Shown here in pieces: positions 16,524-24,209 of a stretch of DNA of 64,000 nt. Source of the stretch: Acidobacteriota bacterium (GTDB lineage Bacteria > Acidobacteriota > Terriglobia > 20CM-2-55-15); assembly GCA_022821145.1 (NCBI GenBank), contig JAJEEE010000052.1, positions 1-64,000 of the forward strand, written 5' to 3'. The translations under genes and the position numbers were made by a program. The notes under the pieces were generated by a model. The model was given only the letters and a program-made list of their open reading frames with translations, searched no databases and was not told the origin of the DNA. How positions within the stretch are numbered: position 1 is the first letter of the stretch; each line of letters starts with the position of its first letter.

Positions 16524-18530
16524 CTACTCTCCGTCCCAGGCGGGCGGCGGGTCGCCCGTCACCGGGTTGTCGTAGTGGAAGGGCGGCAGGAAGGCCTCCG
16601 GATACATCTCGAACGTCATCGTCGGCGGAAGGTCCGGGGGATTCGACTCCGTGACGCCCGGCGGCGGCCGGCGCGGCGTGTCCCGCCAGCCGACGGCGTA
16701 CGGCGTGAAGTAGGTGTTGAAGACCTGGTCCCGCGCGATCTTCCAGACGCCGCCCTCCTTGACGAACTCGTTCTCGTAGACGCCGCCCATCCACATGGCG
16801 TAGGCCTCGAACTCGCCCATGATGCTGAACGCCCGCGACCGCACGCGCGCGGTGAGCCCGTCGTCGTCCACGTGGATGACGGGCTGGTACTGCATGTGGT
16901 TGTGCAGCAGGCCGTGGTGGATTCCCGGCTCGCCGTAGAGGTCCAGGTTGCGGCGCACGCTCTCGGCGCCGACGTAAACGCCGCGCATGGCGATCTCGAT
17001 GGACCCTTCGGGCGAGAAGATCCCGGCCAGGTCGTCCCACTGGTTGCGGGCGAGGTAATAGCCGTAGACCGCGTTCAGCCGCTCGAGGGCGTCGACGTCC
17101 TCCAGGCGCGTGACGCGGCGTTCCAGTTCGGCCACGACGGTCTCCGGATCGGCCGCCTCGATCCGGGGCGCCGCCGCCGTCTCGTCATACACCGGGCCGC
17201 CCGTGACGGGGTTCTCGTAGTGGAACGGGGCGACGAAGGCCGCCGGGTAGGCGCCGTATTCCACCGTGGGCGGCCCGTCGGGCGGCAAACCCTCCGGAGG
17301 GCCGTCGAGCGGGAGCGCCGTCCGGCCCCAGCCGTCCTCGTAAGGCGTGTACATCCTCGTGTACTGATGGAGTTTCCGGATCTTCCAGACGCCATCCTCC
17401 TTGACGTAAGCGTTCTCGTAGACGCCCAGGCCCCATTGGGCGGACTCGCCCCAGACGGCCTCCTGTGCGAACATGTGCCAGCGTCCGAGGGCCGTCTCCC
17501 CGTCCGGCGCCACGTGAATGACCGGCTGAAGCTGCATCTGGTCGAACAGCCGGCCGGGCTGGGGCCCCTCCGGCCCCTGCGACGCCAGGTACGCGCGCAC
17601 GCGGTCGCGTCCGGCATAGACGCCCGAGGCCCCGATCTCGATCGCGCCGTCCTCGGCGAACAGGTTGGCGGCCTCCGTCCAGAGCTGCTTGTCGGTGTAG
17701 AAGCCGTAGACGCGCTGCAGGTTCTCGATCGCGTTCTCGTCCTCGAGCCGCTCGACCTCGCGGGCCAGCCGGCCGGCGCGCTCCGCAAGCGCGTCGGCGG
17801 GCGCTCCCTCCGGCGTCACCTCCAGCTCGGGCGGGGCCGACGCCCCCAGCACGGGGTTCGGAAAGTGGAACGGCGGCAGGTAGGTTCCCGGCCAGGTCTC
17901 GTATTCGACGGTGGGCGGCGCATCGGGCGGCAGCGCGTCGGAGACGTAGATTCCCCCGGTCGGGTCCGCCGTCGACAACCAGCCGTCCGCGTAGGGGACC
18001 ATCACGCTGGAGTACCAGTGCAGGCGACGGATCTTCCAGACGCCGTCTTCCTTGACGTACTCGTTCTCGTAGGGGCCTTCGCCCCAGGCGGCGGATTCTC
18101 CATACTGGCCGGCGAGGATCAGCGCCCGCCAGCGCCCTCGGGCGGTCATGCCGTCGGGCGCCACCGTCACCACGGGCATCAATTGCAGGTGCTCGTTCAG
18201 CCGGCCCTCGGCCAGTCCGGACCGGCCATCGCCCAGGGCGTACAGGTACTCGCGAATGCGTTCCCGGCTGGAGTAGACGCCGTCGAGCCCGTACTCGACC
18301 GATGCGTCGTCGGCGAACAGGTCGGCCACCTCGTCCCACAGGCCCGCGTCGACGTAGTACCCGTAGGCGCGCTGGAGCCGCTTGATGTCGTTGGCGTCAT
18401 GGACGCGCGCCGTGCGCGCCTCGAGCCTCAGGATACGGGTTTCCAGGTCCGGCGCGTCGGGAGCGGACCCCGTGCAGGCGGCCAGAACCAGGACGGGCAG
18501 AACGCCCGGCAGCTTCTTCGAGTGTTTCAC
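16524..18530 (-). CDS. lipoprotein with three SnoaL/NTF2-like domains
   Basis: 668 residues from GTG 18530 (VKHSKKLPGVLPVLVLAAC). The lipobox LAAC predicts an outer-surface or periplasmic lipoprotein. Three repeats of about 200 residues follow. Each has L-Q-R-x-Y-G-Y/F-Y, W-x-x-x-A-D/N-L-F, G-V-Y-x-x-R/A, H-x-Q-x-x-P-V, a G-R-W/R-S-R strand, Y-E-N-E/A-Y/F-V-K-E-D/G-G-V-W-K-I, and a P-P-F-H-Y/F-x-N-P-V linker. Each unit fits a SnoaL-like cone (SnoaL_4 type). Such domains bind or convert hydrophobic small molecules; no activity can be assigned. A close relative lies at 20948-22966. Confidence 0.75.
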   Translation of the reverse strand: MKHSKKLPGVLPVLVLAACTGSAPDAPDLETRILRLEARTARVHDANDIKRLQRAYGYYVDAGLWDEVADLFADDASVEYGLDGVYSSRERIREYLYALGDGRSGLAEGRLNEHLQLMPVVTVAPDGMTARGRWRALILAGQYGESAAWGEGPYENEYVKEDGVWKIRRLHWYSSVMVPYADGWLSTADPTGGIYVSDALPPDAPPTVEYETWPGTYLPPFHFPNPVLGASAPPELEVTPEGAPADALAERAGRLAREVERLEDENAIENLQRVYGFYTDKQLWTEAANLFAEDGAIEIGASGVYAGRDRVRAYLASQGPEGPQPGRLFDQMQLQPVIHVAPDGETALGRWHMFAQEAVWGESAQWGLGVYENAYVKEDGVWKIRKLHQYTRMYTPYEDGWGRTALPLDGPPEGLPPDGPPTVEYGAYPAAFVAPFHYENPVTGGPVYDETAAAPRIEAADPETVVAELERRVTRLEDVDALERLNAVYGYYLARNQWDDLAGIFSPEGSIEIAMRGVYVGAESVRRNLDLYGEPGIHHGLLHNHMQYQPVIHVDDDGLTARVRSRAFSIMGEFEAYAMWMGGVYENEFVKEGGVWKIARDQVFNTYFTPYAVGWRDTPRRPPPGVTESNPPDLPPTMTFEMYPEAFLPPFHYDNPVTGDPPPAWDGE

Positions 18531-18606
18531 GGTTCGACTCCGAATCCGACGTCGCCGGTCAATGGACCGCGCGTGACGTGTTTCCAGGTTTCGTGAATTG
18601 GTTTCA

Positions 18607-19298
18607 GTGGGTCGATTCTCTTGGACTGACGCCGCGGGTACCGTTGGGGCAGACGTGAGGAGGTTCCCTTGCCCCAACCTCCGGTGCTTCGTCTGCCGGA
18701 TCCCCGAGGCTTACGCACCGCCGTCCGAATCCTGTCCCATGGTAGGCGCGGCGTTCCTCGCCGCGACTGAACAACGAGCGGAGCGAGGCGTTGGCTCAAT
18801 AAAATGATCTCTTTCCTCGCCCCAGGAAGGCTCGGCCGACAGGTCCCGTAACCCCCGACGTGCGGCCATCCCGTCGAATCAATTTCTTGGACTGTCGCCT
18901 CGGCTACCGCCTCGTTGCCCACCCGCGGCGAGGAACGCCGCGGGTACACTTGGGGTAGACGCGACAAGGTTCCCTTGCCCCAACCTCCGGTGCTTGGTCC
19001 GCCAGATCCCCGAGGCTTACGCACCGCCGTCCGAATCCTGTCCCATGGTAGGCGCGGCGTTCCTCGCCGCGACTGAACAACGAGCGGAGCGAGGCGTTGG
19101 CCCAATAAAATGATCTCTTCCTTCCGGCCGGGAAACCACGGCCGCCCGGCCCCGTAACCCCCTATGTTCAGGCCATCCCGACGAATCCATTTCTTGGACT
19201 GTCGCCTCGGCTACCGCCTCGTTGCCCACCCGCGGCGAGGAACGCCGCGGGTACCCTTGGGGCAGGCGCAACAAGGTTCCCTTGCCCCAACCTCCCCT
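18607..19298. repeat. 306-bp tandem repeat array with embedded hairpins
   Basis: The region between the carotenoid-oxygenase stop and the SnoaL lipoprotein consists of a unit of 306-307 bases present about 2.3 times. Equivalent points are the GTAC at 18638, 18944 and 19251. Each unit carries TTGGACTG...GCCTCGG, then a GC-rich hairpin, a CCTTGCCCCAACCTCC block, and a second hairpin copy in opposite orientation (near 18746 and 19052) followed by CAACGAGCGGAGCGAGGCGT. Several possible short reading frames cross it but none looks like protein. Confidence 0.85.
18922..18944. repeat. hairpin of the dispersed repeat family (9-bp stem)
   Basis: CCCGCGGCG, AGGAA loop, CGCCGCGGG: a perfect nine-base stem. 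The same element with different but still pairing outer bases occurs at 53254-53276 (CTCGCGGCG / CGCCGCGAG); a shorter-stem form is at about 18746 and 19052. Pairing is kept while sequence changes. Confidence 0.75.
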
Positions 19299-19360
19299 CG
19301 ATCGTCCGGTCCGATGACCGTCCCCGTCTCCGGTCGCGAATCTGTGAGACACCGCACCCG

Positions 19361-20914
19361 TTATCCCGGCATCTGACTTTCCGGCACCCACCACCCGTGC
19401 ACCTGTCCCGGTGCGCGCATGGGCAGCATGACCGTGGCCACCGGACCCTCGTCCAGGTGCTCGGCGTCCAGGATCACCAGGTCGGAGCGGCGGTTCTGGT
19501 CGTTGCGCGTCGCCAGGCCCATCAGGTAGCCCGAGCCTTCCGGCGCGTCGGCGCTCCGGGGGGCGAAGCAGCACTCGGCCAGCGACGTCGCCTCTTCCGA
19601 CCGGTAGAGCGTGTCCTGCCGGGTCTGGTGGTCGAAGCGCGCGTAGCAGGCGCGCGCCTCCCGCCGGCTCTCGGCGTACGGGTCCGGGCAGGCCAGGAAA
19701 CCGTAGCGGTAGGGCGCGGTGTTGTAGCGGTCGTCCTGGCGCGGCAGCGCGCCCTGGTGGGGATACATCTGCTCGATCGAGTAGCTTTGGGGGGTCGACG
19801 GGCCGAGATCCACCGACAGCCGCGTGATGTGGCTGGCGCCGGCGACGGGGTTCCAGGCCGCGCCGTCGCGCATGGGCATGAACGGGAACGGGTTCGACAT
19901 CGACATCTCGACGTCGACATAGATCCGGTCGTCGTCGCTGAAGGCGCCCATCACGTGCGTGGCGCTGCGCGTGGGGCCCTCGATCCAGCGGACGTCGGAG
20001 CCGTCGCCGTCGCGGCGGACGAACCCGAAATACGTCGGCTGCGTCGAATCCCAGGACCAGTGGATCCCGCCGTTGGCCATCTGCTCCGCGTCGAACGCCA
20101 TCGGGATGACGTAGAAGATGATGTAGCGCCGGGTGACGGCGAAGTCGTGGAGCATGCCGACGTACGGCACGGTGATCGTCGCGTCCCAGACGCGTTCGCC
20201 GTCGGGCGTGAACTCGAACATCGACACGACGTCGCTGCCGTGCCCGGTGGCCTCGTAGCCGAACGCCACCATGTTGCCGGTCTCCGAATCCAGCTTCGGG
20301 TGCGCCGTGAAGGTCCGGCTCGGGAGCAAATCGTCGAACGTGTAGTTCGGCACGAGCGTCTCCAGCGTCAGCAGGTCCATCGCCGAGGGCGGGCTGTCCT
20401 CCTTCAGCGCCAGGAGCATGTTCTTGAAATTGATGATGTGCGTGTTGGCCGTGCTGCGGCTCAGGCCCGCCACCGACGGGTCGTCCATCGACGGGTTGCG
20501 GTACATCGGGAACAGGATGCGGCCCGCGGCGTCCTGCGCCAGCCAGCGGTCGTTGCGGACGAACCGGCTCTTGTAGTCGACGCGCCCGTCCTTGATGCGG
20601 AACATGCTGACGTGGCCCTCGCCGTCGAAGGGGATGTTGCCGTCGACCAGCGGGAACTGGGGGTCCGGGCCGACCCGGTAGAAGGCGCCGTTCAGGTCGG
20701 ACGGGATCGCGCCCCGGACCTCGCAGTGGCGGACGTCGGCTTCCAGGCGGTAGAGTCCCGGCCCGGTGGACGCCGACGTGCCCGGCGGGCCCTGCTGGGC
20801 GGCGGCGGCCTCGGCCGGGCCGGTGAGCCAGTGGGCGGCCCCGATTCCGGCCGCGGCGCCCAGCGTGCCGCCCATGAACGTCCGGCGGTTCAGCGTGTCG
20901 CGTTTCTCTTTCAT
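19361..20914 (-). CDS. carotenoid-oxygenase-family (RPE65/CCD) enzyme
   Basis: 517 residues with a Tat-type signal (NRRTFMGGTLGAAAGIGAAH). It matches the carotenoid cleavage dioxygenase fold: GAIPSDLNGAFYRVGPDPQF near the start, and the four iron-ligand histidines appear in FTAHPKLD, MLHDFAVT, ATHVMGAF and QVHGWWVP. These non-haem Fe(II) enzymes split C=C bonds of carotenoids, stilbenes or lignin-like phenylpropenes. A Tat-exported member suggests an extracytoplasmic substrate. Two triple-SnoaL lipoproteins flank it on the same strand, 33 bases upstream and about 830 downstream. Confidence 0.85.
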   Translation of the reverse strand: MKEKRDTLNRRTFMGGTLGAAAGIGAAHWLTGPAEAAAAQQGPPGTSASTGPGLYRLEADVRHCEVRGAIPSDLNGAFYRVGPDPQFPLVDGNIPFDGEGHVSMFRIKDGRVDYKSRFVRNDRWLAQDAAGRILFPMYRNPSMDDPSVAGLSRSTANTHIINFKNMLLALKEDSPPSAMDLLTLETLVPNYTFDDLLPSRTFTAHPKLDSETGNMVAFGYEATGHGSDVVSMFEFTPDGERVWDATITVPYVGMLHDFAVTRRYIIFYVIPMAFDAEQMANGGIHWSWDSTQPTYFGFVRRDGDGSDVRWIEGPTRSATHVMGAFSDDDRIYVDVEMSMSNPFPFMPMRDGAAWNPVAGASHITRLSVDLGPSTPQSYSIEQMYPHQGALPRQDDRYNTAPYRYGFLACPDPYAESRREARACYARFDHQTRQDTLYRSEEATSLAECCFAPRSADAPEGSGYLMGLATRNDQNRRSDLVILDAEHLDEGPVATVMLPMRAPGQVHGWWVPESQMPG

Positions 20915-20947
20915 CTCGCGTCTCCAGCGGTCAGTCCGCGCCGGGCC

Positions 20948-22966
20948 TCACTCGACGCCGGTCACGGGATTCGAATAGTGGAACGGCGGTACGAAGGCGG
21001 CCGGATACGGGTCGTACGCCACGGATTGGGGCCGATCGGGCGGCAGTTGCGGGTACGGCGCGAAGATCGCCGAGGCCCGTTCCGCCCAGCCCTCCTCGTA
21101 GAGCGTGTAGAAGGTCTGGTACCCGTGCAGGTAGTCCAGCTTCCAGACGCCGTCCTCCTTGATGAAGTCGTTCTCGTAGATGCCCGCGCCGTACTGGGCG
21201 TTCGTGCCGAGAATGCCGAACATGACGAACAGGCGCGAGCGGGCCTGGGCCGACATGCCGTCGGGCGCGATGGTGATCACCGGCTGCAGGTGCATGTGGT
21301 TGAACAGCCGGCCCGGCTGCGGTCCGACCGGCCCGAGGTTGTGCATGTATTCCCGCACGCGGCCGAGGCCCTCGAAGACGCCCCGGCCGAGGATCTCGAC
21401 CACGCCGTCGTCGTGGAACAGGTCGGCCACGTCGTCGTGCATCGACATGTCCACGTAGAAGCCGTAGATGCCGGACAGGTTCTCCAGCGCGTCGACGTCC
21501 GCGAGCCGCTCCACCCTCGACGCAGCCTCGACGACGGCCGCCGCGAGCGCTTCCGCGCCGCCCAGCCCGCCGGTTGCGGCGGGAATCTCCGGAGCGGAGA
21601 TCGCGCCCACCTCGGCGCCGTCGTAGTGGAACGGCGTCACGTGGACGGCGGGGTAGGCCGCGTACTCGCGCGTGGGCCCGCTGTCGGGCTCCACGCCCCG
21701 GCCCATGGCGTAGTCGTCGACCATCTCCGGGCTCGCCAGCCGCCAGCCGCCCTCGTAGGGCGCCAGGAACGTCGGGTCGAACCGGAGGCGCGAGATCTTC
21801 CAGACGCCGTCCTCCCGGACGTACGCGTTCTCGTAGACGCCGTCGCCCCAGGTCCCGCCCGAGCCCGAGCCGGAGCGGCCGAGCTGCATGAACGCGCGCC
21901 AGCGGGCCCGGGCCGTCCGCCCGTCGGGCGCCACGGTCACGATGGGCTGCAACTGCATGTGCTCGTAGAGCTCGCCCTCGATGGGTCCCACTTGGCCGCC
22001 GCTCAGGCTGTAGAGATAGTCGCGGATGCTGGAATGCCCCGCGTAGACGCCGCTCGGGCCGATTTCCAGGGTCCCGTCCTCGGCGAACAGGTCCACGACG
22101 TCGTCCCAGAGCATCTTGTCGGTGTAGTAGCCGTAGACGCGCTGGAGCTTCTCGATCGCGTTGACGTCATCGACGCGCGCGGCCCGCGCTTCGACGGCCG
22201 CCAGCCGCCGCCACGCCTCGGCGAGGCTCGGAACGGGTCCGGCTTCGGGCGCCGCCTCCGCCGCCCGCGGCGGGCCGGTCACCGGGTTCTCGAAGTGGTA
22301 CGGCGGCAGCCGGCCGGCGGGGAAGGGGGCGTAGTCGTCGCTGGGCGGCGCGTCCGGCGGGTTCTCGGCGCTCGGACCCGGCATGGACCGCGGCTCGAGG
22401 TGCCATCCGGGATCGTAGGGCGCCATGACGACGGGGTACCAGCGCACGGTATGGAACTTCCACACGCCGTCTTCCCGGACGTAGGTGTTCTCGTACGGCC
22501 CCTCGGCCCAGTCCGCGCTCTCGCCGTGCATGCCCGTCTGGATCAGGCCGCGCCAGCGGCCCTGGGCGGTTTCGCCGTCGTCGGCCACGTGAACGACCCC
22601 CTGCAGCACCATGTGGTTGAAGAGCTGTCCCTCGACGATGGGCGGCGCCGCCGAGGCATAGAACTCGGAGATGCGTTCCTTCCCGATGTAGACGCCGGAG
22701 CCGCCGATCTCGACCGACGCGTCGCCGCGATCGGAGAACAGGTCCCCGATCACCGCGCCCATGCCCTTGTCGACGTAGTAGCCGTAGGCGCGCTGCAGGC
22801 GCTTGATCGCCTTGGAGTCCTCCAGCCGGGAGACCTGCCGCTCCAGGTCCGACAGGCCGGCGGCGACGGCCTCGGAAGTGGGTGCGTCGGGAGACGGTCC
22901 CCCGCACGCGGCCAAAAGCGCCGCCAGCAGGGCCGGGGTCGAGCGGAGAGCGTGCCTCGGAACCAT
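20948..22966 (-). CDS. lipoprotein with three SnoaL/NTF2-like domains (second)
   Basis: 672 residues from ATG 22966, with signal STPALLAALLAAC (lipobox LAAC). It has three SnoaL-like units with the same landmarks as the gene at 16524-18530: L-Q-R-A/V-Y-G-Y-Y-x-D, D-L-F, G-V-Y-x-G, Y-E-N-x-Y-V-R-E-D-G-V-W-K. The third unit is slightly divergent (NLSGIYGFYVDMSMHDDVADL). It ends 33 bases before the carotenoid-oxygenase start, so they are probably one operon. An earlier in-frame Met (MRVPAHSNAPK) is possible but weakly supported. Confidence 0.75.
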   Translation of the reverse strand: MVPRHALRSTPALLAALLAACGGPSPDAPTSEAVAAGLSDLERQVSRLEDSKAIKRLQRAYGYYVDKGMGAVIGDLFSDRGDASVEIGGSGVYIGKERISEFYASAAPPIVEGQLFNHMVLQGVVHVADDGETAQGRWRGLIQTGMHGESADWAEGPYENTYVREDGVWKFHTVRWYPVVMAPYDPGWHLEPRSMPGPSAENPPDAPPSDDYAPFPAGRLPPYHFENPVTGPPRAAEAAPEAGPVPSLAEAWRRLAAVEARAARVDDVNAIEKLQRVYGYYTDKMLWDDVVDLFAEDGTLEIGPSGVYAGHSSIRDYLYSLSGGQVGPIEGELYEHMQLQPIVTVAPDGRTARARWRAFMQLGRSGSGSGGTWGDGVYENAYVREDGVWKISRLRFDPTFLAPYEGGWRLASPEMVDDYAMGRGVEPDSGPTREYAAYPAVHVTPFHYDGAEVGAISAPEIPAATGGLGGAEALAAAVVEAASRVERLADVDALENLSGIYGFYVDMSMHDDVADLFHDDGVVEILGRGVFEGLGRVREYMHNLGPVGPQPGRLFNHMHLQPVITIAPDGMSAQARSRLFVMFGILGTNAQYGAGIYENDFIKEDGVWKLDYLHGYQTFYTLYEEGWAERASAIFAPYPQLPPDRPQSVAYDPYPAAFVPPFHYSNPVTGVE

Positions 22967-23121
22967 GTGCCCGCCTTTCGGAGCGTTCGAGTGCGCCGGG
23001 ACGCGCATCAGTATAACCGAAGGCGCCGGCGCGGCAGCCGCTCCGCTCGCAGCCGATGACCCACGCACGGGATACGGACCCCACGTCGCCGCAAGCCCCA
23101 TTGGACCCGCCCACGGGGTCC

Positions 23122-23176
23122 GCGCCGCGGGTGGACAACGAGCGGATGCGAGGCGTCAGTCCAAAAAATTGATTCC
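23122..23176. repeat. diverged copy of the dispersed repeat
   Basis: GTGGACAACGAGCGGATGCG, then AGGCGTCAGTCCAA and AAATTGATTC match the 3' part of the element at 18.7-19.2 kb and at 53.3 kb. The hairpin half is degenerate. It sits about 90 bases beyond the PIN toxin stop. Confidence 0.7.
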
Positions 23177-23268
23177 GACACGATACGGCGGCCTGACGCG
23201 TCTTGTAAGTCTCAACAGCCTTTGGTGAACCGCCCGCCGCCAGGGGTGCAAGTGTCCACCGCCGGCTC

Positions 23269-23709
23269 CTATGTCACCGGCGCGAGAAACGGATTCCTGA
23301 CCATGACCGTGCCGTACATGCGGCCGTCCTGGAAATCTTCCGAAATCAGTTCCGGAATTCCGTACGCTTCCGCATAAGCCCAGAGGTGCGCATCGAACCA
23401 CGAAAGCCGATAGGCCGCCGCGCCCCGCATGGCGGTGCGCAATACGTTGTGGTCGGGATAGAGAATGGGGAATTGCGCCATCAGTTCCTCGGCTTCGCGG
23501 CGGGCGTCGAGTGGATCGAGCAATCGGTTTTCTTCGCCGCCGCGCGTAGTCGCGGCGACGAATTCCATGATCGCCTGATGAGGAATCCGGGCCGCGCCGT
23601 CGAGGAGACGTTCGCGCAGAAGCGTGTCCGCGATTTCCTGCTTTTCGGGAAATCTCGAATCGAATCTGTACACCAATACGTTGGTATCAATCAGAACTTG
23701 GTGCGCCAC
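23269..23709 (-). CDS. PIN-domain (VapC-type) toxin
   Basis: 146 residues from GTG 23709, preceded by GAGGAGA. The PIN-fold acidic residues are visible: VLIDTNVLVYRFD (first Asp), IMEFVAATTRG (Glu), and SWFDAHLWAYAEAYG with SEDFQDG near the end. VapC proteins are Mg-dependent RNases, usually cutting tRNA or rRNA. The start lies 23 bases inside the AbrB-type gene. An open frame extends further upstream but only as overlap with the antitoxin. Confidence 0.85.
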   Translation of the reverse strand: MAHQVLIDTNVLVYRFDSRFPEKQEIADTLLRERLLDGAARIPHQAIMEFVAATTRGGEENRLLDPLDARREAEELMAQFPILYPDHNVLRTAMRGAAAYRLSWFDAHLWAYAEAYGIPELISEDFQDGRMYGTVMVRNPFLAPVT

Positions 23710-23983
23710 GCTGATAGAGCTCTCCTCTCGTCCATGATCTTGCACCGTCAGGCGCGCCGGCGGAAGCGCGTCGACGAAGACGCTGTCGCTCGGTGGCGGC
23801 GTCGAACAGTCGCAACCGGGCGTCAAGCCCGAGACGATCGTTCGCATTCGGCGTGCGAGGCGGAATCACGCGAATAACCTCTCCGGCTTCTTCGAACCGG
23901 ATATCGTCCCCGGGTTGAATGCCGTATTTGGCAGCCAATGCCTTGGGAACAGTTACCTGCAGTTTGCTGGTGACCCTGCTCAT
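23687..23983 (-). CDS. AbrB/SpoVT-type antitoxin (VapB-like)
   Basis: 98 residues. The swapped-hairpin AbrB domain is at the N-terminus: MSRVTSKLQVTVPKALAAKYG, PGDDIRFEEAGEVIRVIP. The C-terminal half (DRLGLDARLRLFDAATERQR onward) would wrap the toxin. It overlaps the PIN toxin gene by 23 bases. Its promoter carries a palindromic operator, consistent with the autoregulation usual for such pairs. Confidence 0.85.
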   Translation of the reverse strand: MSRVTSKLQVTVPKALAAKYGIQPGDDIRFEEAGEVIRVIPPRTPNANDRLGLDARLRLFDAATERQRLRRRASAGAPDGARSWTRGELYQRGAPSSD

Positions 23984-23989
23984 GTCCTT

Positions 23990-24017
23990 ACTCTAGCAAG
24001 GACGATGTCCTTGTCAA
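23990..24017 (-). promoter_or_regulatory. promoter and operator of the VapBC-type pair
   Basis: On the minus strand TTGACA (24017-24012), a 16-base spacer and TAGAGT (23995-23990) end six bases before the ATG at 23983, so the message would be leaderless or nearly so. The spacer holds the perfect inverted repeat AAGGACATCGTCCTT (24012-23998), and a third AAGGAC half-site lies between the -10 box and the start. This is a good candidate site for autorepression by the AbrB-type antitoxin. Confidence 0.7.
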
Positions 24018-24209
24018 GTGACTCTGTTGAATTCCGCGCCCGAGCACGGAAACGGGTCTATCGAAAGCACCCACAGGCTTCCAGCCTGGCAGGAGCGGAA
24101 CATCGCCGTGACCCGCGTCGAGCCCGAACGCCGTTGTTCCCCTATCCCCTCCGGCGATAGAATCAGCCGGTCCGTCGAAAACGCAACCTCGACTCGACAG
24201 GAGGCCGCC

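Noticed and set aside
16476-18596. A 706-codon open frame on the plus strand
   Set aside because: Antisense to the first SnoaL lipoprotein; its internal repeats merely mirror the three SnoaL units.
18607-19298. Possible CRISPR array
   Set aside because: The repeats are about 306 bases long and contiguous, without short regular repeats separated by unique spacers.
18527-19574. Arg/Gly-rich open frames repeating 'TPRLPWDRIRTAVRKPRGSG'
   Set aside because: They are translations of the 306-bp tandem repeat, have different ends in each copy, and read like no protein family; treated as repeat DNA.
19397-23059. A 1220-codon open frame on the plus strand
   Set aside because: It lies antisense to the carotenoid oxygenase and a triple-SnoaL lipoprotein, is dominated by Arg, Val, Ala, His and Asp repeats, and has no domain; an artefact of high GC at third positions.
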